NCBI GenBank assembly: GCA_947631085.1
Contig: CANRJY010000023.1
Coordinates: forward strand, 1 to 33,205
Reading direction: 5' to 3'
Source of the DNA: an uncultured Clostridia bacterium
Lineage (GTDB): Bacteria > Bacillota > Clostridia > UBA1381
Length of the DNA stretch: 33,205 bases
Part shown: in pieces, positions 1-5,726 of the stretch
How positions within the stretch are numbered: the stretch's first letter is position 1
Layout of the letters: the number at the start of each line of letters is the position of its first letter
The notes under the pieces: model-generated
The model's database searches: none
Told to the model about the DNA's origin: nothing
The model's input: only the letters and a program-made list of their open reading frames with translations
Made by a program: the position numbers and the translations under genes

Positions 1-62
1 AAACAGCGGCATTAACACGCTGCCGTGACGGTTTGGGAGATACATTATTTTTTAGTCTTTGC

Positions 63-389
63 CTAACAGCAGGAAATGCTTGTTACGCTGTCCGGTATTG
101 TAACACTTGTTAAGCTACCACAGTAGTAAAATGCGTCAAAGCCAATGCTTGTTACGCCTTGCTCTATTACTACCTTTTTTATACGCGGATTGATGGTGTA
201 CCAAGGAGCTTCATAAGAAGAATAATCCCTCATATCACCCTCACCGCTTATTGTGAGCGTGCCTTCATCGTCAAGCGTCCATGTGAGGTTCTCGCCGCAG
301 TTGCCGCTTGTTGCCGCGCTTGATACAACCGGCATAAACGCGCACAGCATTGATAATACGAGAATAACGCTTAAAAGTTTCTTTTTCAT
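63..389 (-). CDS. Short secreted BspA-type leucine-rich-repeat protein, probably a truncated gene
   Basis: The 108-residue product starts with a clear signal peptide (KKK, a hydrophobic core, then a VSSAA-type cleavage site near residue 25). The next segment, with WTLDDEGTLTISGEGDM, is typical of the N-terminal part of BspA/LRR_5 surface proteins. It is followed by about one and a half repeats with the usual SLTSVTIPDSVTSI pattern. Family members normally carry many repeats over several hundred residues. Here a stop codon falls where the next repeat should continue, and I see no LRR continuation in the other frames of the remaining 60 bases, so the gene is probably a fragment. Its ATG overlaps the stop of the upstream HTH gene (ATGA at 386-389), implying translational coupling. 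Such proteins are usually surface-exposed, but no anchor is present here. Confidence 0.7.
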   Translation of the reverse strand: MKKKLLSVILVLSMLCAFMPVVSSAATSGNCGENLTWTLDDEGTLTISGEGDMRDYSSYEAPWYTINPRIKKVVIEQGVTSIGFDAFYYCGSLTSVTIPDSVTSISCC

Positions 390-577
390 TTGGTTGTGTC
401 CTTTCTTTTTCTTTTATAACTTACGGGCGGCTTGGAGTATTCCGGAATATGCCATGGACTGCCCGGTGCGTCTTGGTACGCGTTTGCAATTTTCCCTTCT
501 CTGCACCATCGTGCAACAGTACCCTGATCGACCCCATACCTTTCAGCAAATTCTTTTGTACCTATTGTTTTGCTCAT
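386..577 (-). CDS. Small excisionase-like helix-turn-helix protein
   Basis: This is a protein of about 63 residues with one helix-turn-helix: TIGTKEFAERYGVDQGTVARWCREGKI, then a PWHIPE segment. That is the usual layout of excisionase/AlpA-type (HTH_17, MerR-like) DNA-binding proteins, followed by a basic tail (KRKRKDTTK). I chose the ATG at 577 because AGGAGG lies 8 bases upstream; a TTG at 580 is possible. The gene overlaps the LRR gene downstream by 4 bases and is divergent from the XRE gene. It has a consensus minus-strand promoter at 642-670. Such proteins commonly act as recombination directionality factors or small regulators on mobile elements. A link with the resolvase 2 kb away is plausible but unproven. 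Confidence 0.7.
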   Translation of the reverse strand: MSKTIGTKEFAERYGVDQGTVARWCREGKIANAYQDAPGSPWHIPEYSKPPVSYKRKRKDTTK

Positions 578-641
578 CAATCTCCCCTCCTTTCCACCGA
601 GTGATACGAGAATTTTTCTTTTTAACTCTCATTATACTTTA

Positions 642-670
642 ATTATAATCTCATTTTACAAGAATGTCAA
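642..670 (-). promoter_or_regulatory. Sigma-A-type promoter for the HTH-LRR pair
   Basis: Read on the minus strand, TTGACA (665-670) and TATAAT (642-647) are both perfect and separated by exactly 17 bases. Transcription would begin near 635 and run into the HTH gene. A TTTTACA box (654-660) lies inside the spacer, so a bound regulator would block polymerase. Confidence 0.8.
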
Positions 671-720
671 CGAATTTTTAATGTTTTACAAGATTATTTG
701 ATACTTTTTCTTGTTTTACA
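654..720. promoter_or_regulatory. Three TTTTACA boxes at exact 30-bp spacing, candidate operators
   Basis: TTTTACA occurs at 654-660, 684-690 and 714-720, always in the same orientation and exactly 30 bp apart. The first two copies extend to TTTTACAAGA. The outer boxes lie in the spacers of the two divergent promoters and the middle box lies between them. This resembles the operator arrangement of a phage-type XRE repressor. The likely ligand is the adjacent XRE protein, by inference from context. Confidence 0.55.
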
Positions 721-727
721 TTACAAT
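698..727 (+). promoter_or_regulatory. Promoter for the XRE-WYL pair
   Basis: TTGATA (698-703) and TACAAT (722-727) are separated by 18 bases. A TTTTACA box sits in the spacer, which suggests autoregulation. The promoter lies less than 25 bases upstream of the chosen XRE start, so the 5' leader is very short. Confidence 0.55.
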
Positions 728-745
728 ATAATTGAGGTGATTGAT

Positions 746-1057
746 ATGAGTTTCGGAGAACGATTAAGAAGTCTGCGCGAAGATAATGACGAGAAGCAAA
801 AAGATATAGCAAAATTACTGTTTGTGTCCGCAAATATGATTAGTGCATACGAATTAGGCAAGCATTTTCCGAAAAATGAAAAATCATTAATTACCCTTGC
901 GGAGCATTTCAATGTAAGTCTTGATTATCTGCTCGGGTATTCCGATGTTCCCAAGCACGAAGATACGAGAATTATTGATGTTACCGGCTTAAATAGTGAA
1001 GATGTAAACGCCGTATCAACGATAGTGAGCAGTTTAAAGAAGAACAAAAACAGTTAG
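746..1057 (+). CDS. XRE-family transcriptional regulator
   Basis: This is a protein of about 103 residues. Its N-terminal Cro/C1-type helix-turn-helix spans residues 3-65 (FGERLRSLREDNDEKQKDIA, then VSANMISAYELGKHFP and LITLAEHFNVSLDYLLG). A short, mostly polar C-terminal tail follows, with no sensor domain that I recognise. I chose ATG 746 because GAGGTG lies about 6 bases upstream; an earlier in-frame start at 698 would lie inside the promoter and has no ribosome binding site. The gene is divergent from the excisionase-like gene, with candidate operators between them, and is followed closely by the WYL regulator. It is most likely the repressor of the mobile segment's control region. Confidence 0.85.
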   Translation: MSFGERLRSLREDNDEKQKDIAKLLFVSANMISAYELGKHFPKNEKSLITLAEHFNVSLDYLLGYSDVPKHEDTRIIDVTGLNSEDVNAVSTIVSSLKKNKNS

Positions 1058-1068
1058 GAGTGTTCCAA

Positions 1069-2079
1069 ATGCCGAGATCAAAAAATCAACAGTTAAAAAT
1101 ACTCTATGTTGCAAAATACTTACTTGAAAATTCAGACGAAAACAATAGTGTCGGCGCGGCGGATATTGCTGAATATATTGAACGGACTTATGGTATATCC
1201 GCAGAGCGTCGCAGCGTGTCAAGAGATATTAACCTTCTTAAATATGAATTTGGCATGGACATTGACGGAGTAAAAGGCAGCAAAAACAAGGTGATGTCAA
1301 GGGATTTTAATTTCAGAGATTTACGCATTATTGCGGAATGTATTCATTCTGCTAAATTTGTTTCCGCCGCCAAGTCCAAAGAATTGGTAAAGAATTTAAC
1401 TAAGCTATGCAGCAAATATCAAGCAAAAATTCTGGAAACAGATACTATTCTGTATGACCGAGCAAAGACTACGCAAAACGGAGTAATTAAAACCGTAGAA
1501 GATATAAACGCTGCTATGTCAAAGAGCGGCAGTATTCCGCCGCGGAAAATAAGCTTTAAATATTTGAAATATAATATCAATAACGTACATCAGCAGATAG
1601 AACGCCGGCGCGGAGGCTTATACAAGGTTAGTCCTTACAAGCTGCTTATAAGTGACGGTAACTATTATCTTTTGGCGTTTGCCGACAAGGAACAGGCATT
1701 CCGCACATACAGAGTTGACCGGATAAAAGAATTAAAAATCCTTGACGAACCAAGAGAAGGTGAAGAAGTATTCAAAAATATGGATTTGACCTCATACACA
1801 CGCCGTACATTTGGAATGTATAACGGTACGGAGGAACGCGTGACAATGCGCTTTATAAACAAACTGCTTGACACTGTTGTTGACCGTTTCGGAGTAGGCG
1901 CAAACGCTGTATATAAATCAGATGATAAAAACCATTTTAAGGTAATTGCCGATGTAGCTATAAGCAATCAATTTTTCGGTTGGATTTGCGGTTTCGGTAA
2001 TCAAGTAGTTATTGAAAGTCCGCCAAATGTAGTGGAACAGTTTAAAGAGTACATAGAAAAGATAAAAAGCAAGTATTAA
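1069..2079 (+). CDS. WYL-domain transcriptional regulator
   Basis: The product is about 336 residues. The N-terminal part (residues 5-75) looks like a winged helix-turn-helix (QLKILYVAKYLLEN, ADIAEYIERTYGI, SVSRDINLL). The centre carries the WYL signature: GGLYKVSPYKLLISDGNYYL followed by FRTYRVDRIKEL. A WCX-like C-terminal region ends the protein. WYL domains bind nucleic acid or nucleotide ligands and control DNA-damage and defence-related genes in many bacteria. I chose the ATG at 1069, which has AGGAG 8 bases upstream; a GTG at 1060 overlaps that ribosome binding site. The stop of the XRE gene is 11 bases away, so the two are probably co-transcribed. The target genes cannot be read from the sequence. 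Confidence 0.85.
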   Translation: MPRSKNQQLKILYVAKYLLENSDENNSVGAADIAEYIERTYGISAERRSVSRDINLLKYEFGMDIDGVKGSKNKVMSRDFNFRDLRIIAECIHSAKFVSAAKSKELVKNLTKLCSKYQAKILETDTILYDRAKTTQNGVIKTVEDINAAMSKSGSIPPRKISFKYLKYNINNVHQQIERRRGGLYKVSPYKLLISDGNYYLLAFADKEQAFRTYRVDRIKELKILDEPREGEEVFKNMDLTSYTRRTFGMYNGTEERVTMRFINKLLDTVVDRFGVGANAVYKSDDKNHFKVIADVAISNQFFGWICGFGNQVVIESPPNVVEQFKEYIEKIKSKY

Positions 2080-2125
2080 CAGAATAAGACGACAAAAGGT
2101 TATTCCTTGAACCGCCTTATTTTAA

Positions 2126-2193
2126 TTTGTTCCGGTTTAATTTATTTTGTTCTGCTTTGTTCCATTTGGATATAATTTAATCTATTTTGTTCC
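2126..2193 (+). repeat. Four phased TTTGTTCC/T repeats
   Basis: TTTGTTCC occurs at 2126, 2156 and 2186, and TTTGTTCT at 2146. Start-to-start distances are 20, 10 and 30 bp, so all copies lie on about the same helical face. They sit in the AT-rich gap between the WYL gene and the resolvase res-like site. The array could bind a regulator such as WYL or an accessory protein for resolution; no partner can be named. Confidence 0.5.
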
Positions 2194-2209
2194 GATGTAT
2201 TTCGTTATG

Positions 2210-2318
2210 TTCGTAAAGGTACACCTTTACAAATATATAAAAACAGATATATTCTTATGTTCGTAAAATATCAAAATAAATTTACAAATATATTCGTAAA
2301 AGACTTGATATTTACGAA
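2210..2318. promoter_or_regulatory. Candidate res site with three dyads upstream of the resolvase
   Basis: Three imperfect dyads begin with TTCGTAAA, at 2210, 2260 and 2293. Each closes with a matching inverted half (CTTTACAAA near 2224-2233, TTTACAAA near 2281-2288, TTTACGAA at 2311-2318). Their overall lengths are about 24, 29 and 26 bp. Tn3-family resolvases classically bind three inverted-repeat subsites of unequal length next to their own gene, and this fits that plan. The third dyad overlaps the resolvase promoter, so binding would also autoregulate. A further TTCGTAAA lies after the gene at 2970. Confidence 0.6.
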
Positions 2319-2333
2319 CAACCATGTTATAAT
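2305..2333 (+). promoter_or_regulatory. Resolvase promoter
   Basis: TTGATA (2305-2310), a 17-base spacer and TATAAT (2328-2333), with a TG one base before the -10. It overlaps the third res-like dyad, so the resolvase probably represses itself. Confidence 0.75.
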
Positions 2334-2361
2334 ATATACATCAAGTGAAGGAGGTGAAATA

Positions 2362-2964
2362 ATGGAAACGCGCACATATTATTACGCAAGAGTATCAAGC
2401 AAGGAACAAAACCTTGACAGACAAATTGCAGCGTTTAAGGCTCTTGGCGCAAGTGACAGAGATATTATTACAGATAAGGAAAGTGGTAAGGATTTTAACA
2501 GAGCAGGCTATACGGCTTTAAAAAACGCCATGCTCCGCCGCGGCGATACGCTTGTAGTTAAATCTCTTGACAGATTAAGCAGAAGCAAGAGCGATATAAA
2601 AAACGAGCTGCAATTCTTCAAGGATAACGGCATACGCCTTAAGGTTATTGATTTACCTACTACTATGATGGATTTGCCAAAAGAACAGGACTGGGTTTTT
2701 GAAATGGTAAATAATATTCTTATCGAAGTATTAGGAACAATAGCCGAACAAGAGCGCGCCACTATCCGTAAACGCCAAGCGGAGGGAATTGCGGCGGCTC
2801 GGCAGAACGGTAAAAAATTAGGGCGTCCGGCGCTTGAATTTCCGCCAAACTGGAACGAGGTTTATTCCAGTTGGAAGAACGGCGAAATTACCGCAAAAAC
2901 AGCTATGGAACGCACAAACACCAAGCGAACGAGCTTTTATAAGCTTGTAAATATGACAAATTAA
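2362..2964 (+). CDS. Small serine recombinase (resolvase)
   Basis: This is a 200-residue protein with the catalytic domain of serine resolvases at its N-terminus. The motif YYYARVSSKEQNLDRQ gives a probable nucleophile at Ser12. Other family motifs are DKESGKDFNRAGY, LVVKSLDRLSRSKSDI, and the E-helix segment EQERATIRKRQAEGI. A short C-terminal HTH (about residues 160-200) follows KKLGRP. Size and layout match Tn3/gamma-delta-type resolvases and invertases, not large serine integrases. I chose ATG 2362 because AGGAGG lies 7 bases upstream and because the promoter and res-like site occupy the sequence before it. It probably resolves multimers or cointegrates of the element carrying this segment. 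An invertase role cannot be excluded. Confidence 0.9.
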   Translation: METRTYYYARVSSKEQNLDRQIAAFKALGASDRDIITDKESGKDFNRAGYTALKNAMLRRGDTLVVKSLDRLSRSKSDIKNELQFFKDNGIRLKVIDLPTTMMDLPKEQDWVFEMVNNILIEVLGTIAEQERATIRKRQAEGIAAARQNGKKLGRPALEFPPNWNEVYSSWKNGEITAKTAMERTNTKRTSFYKLVNMTN

Positions 2965-2995
2965 CAATATTCGTAAAAAAATTTTATCAAAATAC

Positions 2996-3024
2996 TTGTA
3001 AAAATCAAATAACCATGTTACAAT
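2996..3024 (+). promoter_or_regulatory. Second copy of the resolvase-type promoter, after the gene
   Basis: TTGTAA (2996-3001), 17 bases and TACAAT (3019-3024). It shares AACCATGTTAYAAT with the resolvase promoter, and a TTCGTAAA box precedes it at 2970 as in the upstream copy. It points into the truncated OPT gene. It may be the mark of a duplication or of the edge of the inserted segment. Confidence 0.5.
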
Positions 3025-3077
3025 AAAGGCGTTAGATATGTGTCTAATTTTGGAAAATAATATGTGTTTAATCCGCA

Positions 3078-3113
3078 TAAAACCTTACCTTCTACGGGCG
3101 CGACAGCGACCGT
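3078..3113 (+). other. Probable junction between the accessory segment and the OPT gene
   Basis: The OPT reading frame is open upstream of its first ATG only back to a stop at 3078-3080. The intervening codons (ending FYGRDSDR) could still be transporter-like. Upstream of about 3085 the sequence turns AT-rich and resembles the resolvase-flanking DNA. There is no ribosome binding site before ATG 3114. The boundary is therefore placed at roughly 3080-3095, by inference. Confidence 0.5.
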
Positions 3114-4202
3114 ATGTTGAGCACATGGGATCTATGGGGCAGTTTTATCCGTTACATAGGCGCGGGAGCCGTTGCGACCGGAGGGATTCTGAGCCTTATT
3201 AAATCCATGCCGCTTATAGCCAAGACATTTTTAAAGGCGATGAAAGGCTTCGGACATAAAGGCGGGGCGGCAATACGCACGGAAAGAAGTATTTCGCTGC
3301 CTGTTTCAATGATAGGCGCCGTTATCATAGCAATACTGCTGTGGCTTATGCCTGGCGTGCCGATAGGACTCCTCGCAGCGCTTATCATAGTTGTGTTCGG
3401 CTTCTTCTTCGCGACCGTTTCGGCGCGTATGGTCGGATTTGTCGGCTCGTCAAACAGCCCTGTATCCGGCATGGCTGTTGCAACGCTTCTTATTGCCACG
3501 ATCATTCTTAAAGCGACAGGTAACGTCGGTATTGCCGGAATGACTACGGCTATATGTATCGGAACGGTTGTATGTATCGTTGCGGCGATGGCGGGCGATA
3601 CATCGCAGGATTTGAAAACGGGCTATATCGTCGGAGCGACGCCGATATATCAGCAGTACGGCGAGATCATCGGCGCTGTGGCGGCGGGACTTGCCATAGC
3701 GGGCGTGCTGTACCTGTTAAACGCGGCATGGCCCTACGGTTCACAGGAGCTTCCCGCGCCGCAGGCTACGCTTATGAAAATGGTGGTCGAGGGCGTTATG
3801 GGCGGCAATCTGCCTTGGGGACTCGTATTTATCGGAGTATTTATCGCGATAGTCGTTGAAATTATCGGAGCGCCGGTGCTGCCGTTCGCGCTCGGTCTGT
3901 ATTTGCCGATACATTTGTCCATGCCGATAATGATTGGCGGACTTATCAGGCTGTGGGTTGAAAAACGTAAATTCAAGTCGGAGACGAGACGCAAAGAGGT
4001 TATTGACAACGGCGTACTGTATTCATCGGGAATGATAGCCGGAGAGGGAATAATCGGCATTATTTTGGCTGTATGCGCTGTACTCGGCGTTAATATGAGC
4101 CTCGGCGGAATTTTGGGCAACCGGGGCGGTCTCGCGTTCTTCGCGGCGCTTATCGCGGTTATGCTGCTGTTCATATTCAGAGGAAAGAAGAATAAGAAAT
4201 AA
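3114..4202 (+). pseudogene. C-terminal part of an OPT-family oligopeptide transporter
   Basis: The 362 visible residues are strongly hydrophobic with multiple membrane segments. They carry typical OPT-family stretches: YIGAGAVATGG near the start, FVGSSNSPVSGM near residue 110, and AGDTSQDLKTGYIVGATP near residue 160. Complete OPT proteins of this branch are usually over 600 residues, so roughly the N-terminal half is missing. No ribosome binding site precedes ATG 3114, and the sequence just upstream belongs to the AT-rich segment with the resolvase. The family imports small peptides or metal chelates through the cytoplasmic membrane, which this remnant probably cannot do. The following PqqD-like gene starts within its stop codon, as in an operon. 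Insertion of a mobile element or a metagenome mis-join could both explain the truncation. Confidence 0.75.
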
Positions 4203-4564
4203 TGGCACGAAAAAGACAAAGAAAAATATCGGCAAATTACATGGATCAAATTCCCGTGCGCGACTATAAACACCCGTGGCGCATAACCGACGACGGCATG
4301 GCGGAGGTGGATATGGAGCATAACGGTTTTTATCATCGTATCGCGCAGAAGATATTCAAAAAGCCGCGCGTGAGCCATATCGCGCTCGATAAGTACGGTA
4401 CTGTCGTATGGAAAAGCATGAACGGCGAAAATACGGTCGCGGATATTGTGCGTATTATGGAAGAAGCATTCCCCGACGAAACGGACAGGATGCTCGACAG
4501 AGTTGTAACCTTTACCGTTACGCTGCAGCGTAACGGGTTTATAACCATGACAAACCCGTCATAA
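4202..4564 (+). CDS. PqqD-family protein
   Basis: This 120-residue protein has the PqqD-like core from about residue 45: IFKKPRVSHIALDKYGTVVW, then MNGENTVADIVRIMEEAFPD and a C-terminal VTLQRNGFIT. PqqD domains are peptide-binding chaperones for radical-SAM peptide maturation, but many free-standing clostridial copies have no known partner, and no radical SAM gene or precursor peptide is visible here. The ATG overlaps the OPT stop by one base (TAATG), so translation was presumably coupled to the transporter and may have suffered from its truncation. The N-terminal 40 residues are basic and not recognised. Confidence 0.75.
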   Translation: MARKRQRKISANYMDQIPVRDYKHPWRITDDGMAEVDMEHNGFYHRIAQKIFKKPRVSHIALDKYGTVVWKSMNGENTVADIVRIMEEAFPDETDRMLDRVVTFTVTLQRNGFITMTNPS

Positions 4565-4640
4565 GCAGTGCAGCACAATAATGATACGCTCTTTTGATGA
4601 AGAAGTTCGCTTTATGAACCGGCAAAATACTGTCAATATT

Positions 4641-5726
4641 TTATATATCCGCGTCCAAATCCGCTAAATCCGCGGCTTTAGGGACGTTTACGAGCCCGAT
4701 GTTTTTGATATGTTCGAACGCGTCGCGGCTCGTTTCAATGTCGCCCGCGTCGGCGACTATCGGTTCTACGTCAAGAAGCTCCTTTCGTATGCAGTCCGCA
4801 AGTCCGAGCTTCGTTTTTGCCATTTCCTGCGCCGCGAAGCGCGCTATCAGATGTCCGCCGGCGTCGTTGGTATGCGTGTAATCGCGCTCGTCGTCCTTGC
4901 AGCGGAAGAACCGCCACGATTTTACGGGCCCCGCCGTTTCAAAATATTCGGTAGTTCTCGTCCACAGGTCGATAAACGGAACGCCCGTTTCCTCCGCGAC
5001 GGCTTTTACCGCGTTTCTGTAGTCGCCGAGCAGATTCAAAAGCGTGCCGTCGGGTTGGAAAATTATTCTGTTGATCGGCGAATTTAAAATAGCGTGAGCG
5101 CCTTTTTCCTTCGCGAAATTCACAAAATAGCGCAGATTGTCCGCGTAGCCGCCGAACGCGTCAAGCTCCTCGATTTTTTGGTCGTTATGTCCGAACTCGA
5201 CTATTAAATAGTCTCCCTTTTTAATTTTATCCTTGAACGCCTGCCAGTTGATTTCGAGAAAATCCTTTGTGGACGAGCCCGACTGCGCGTGATTGGATAC
5301 CGCGATACCTGTGTTTAAAAGCATCGGGAGCATCTGCCCCCAGCCGCAGTACGTCTCCGACGGAACGTACGGATATTCCGCCGTTTGGTCTGTTACCGTG
5401 GAGTCTCCTGCGATATAAATCGTCGGCACATCGACGGGGGACACGGCGGCGGTAACGGTAACGTCGCCGTCGCAGAGTATATATACTTCGACCCCTTCAA
5501 CATGGACAGGCTCATCGCCGCGGCGGTGATAGTCGCAGACGTTGGCGATAAATTTTATTTCACGCTCCTCGCCGTTTTTTATGGGCTCGTCCATGACGAT
5601 AAAACGGCGGCTTTGGGAAAGCAGAGAAAAAACAGTATCACAATGGGCCTTTATATTCGCGGTGACCTCGTAATTGCCGTTTGGCACGTTAATTTTTATT
5701 TCAAGCGGTTCGTGAGTGTAATTCAT
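4641..5726 (-). CDS. Cytoplasmic SGNH esterase, rhamnogalacturonan acetylesterase-like (CE12)
   Basis: The 361-residue protein has an N-terminal beta-rich domain (residues 1-100) and then an SGNH hydrolase domain. Block I is IAGDSTVTD with nucleophile Ser109, the block III region is GHND (179-182), and the catalytic DxxH is D282-Y-T-H285 in DYTHTNDAGG. This order and the HTND end match CE12 rhamnogalacturonan acetylesterases, which remove acetyl groups from pectin. There is no signal peptide, so it probably acts on imported oligosaccharides. The ATG overlaps the fbp stop (ATGA at 5723-5726), with AAGGGA upstream, so the two are co-translated. Pairing with a gluconeogenic enzyme fits growth on pectin sugars, as inference. 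Confidence 0.85.
   Translation of the reverse strand: MNYTHEPLEIKINVPNGNYEVTANIKAHCDTVFSLLSQSRRFIVMDEPIKNGEEREIKFIANVCDYHRRGDEPVHVEGVEVYILCDGDVTVTAAVSPVDVPTIYIAGDSTVTDQTAEYPYVPSETYCGWGQMLPMLLNTGIAVSNHAQSGSSTKDFLEINWQAFKDKIKKGDYLIVEFGHNDQKIEELDAFGGYADNLRYFVNFAKEKGAHAILNSPINRIIFQPDGTLLNLLGDYRNAVKAVAEETGVPFIDLWTRTTEYFETAGPVKSWRFFRCKDDERDYTHTNDAGGHLIARFAAQEMAKTKLGLADCIRKELLDVEPIVADAGDIETSRDAFEHIKNIGLVNVPKAADLADLDADI

Noticed and set aside
2257-2361. 35-residue N-terminal extension of the resolvase
   Set aside because: It covers the promoter and the res-like site; the catalytic motif starts right after the ATG at 2362, which has a good ribosome binding site.
2362-2964. Large serine integrase or IS607-type transposase
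   Set aside because: At 200 residues with an N-terminal catalytic domain and a short C-terminal HTH it fits a resolvase; the large C-terminal domain or N-terminal MerR-like domain needed for the others is absent.
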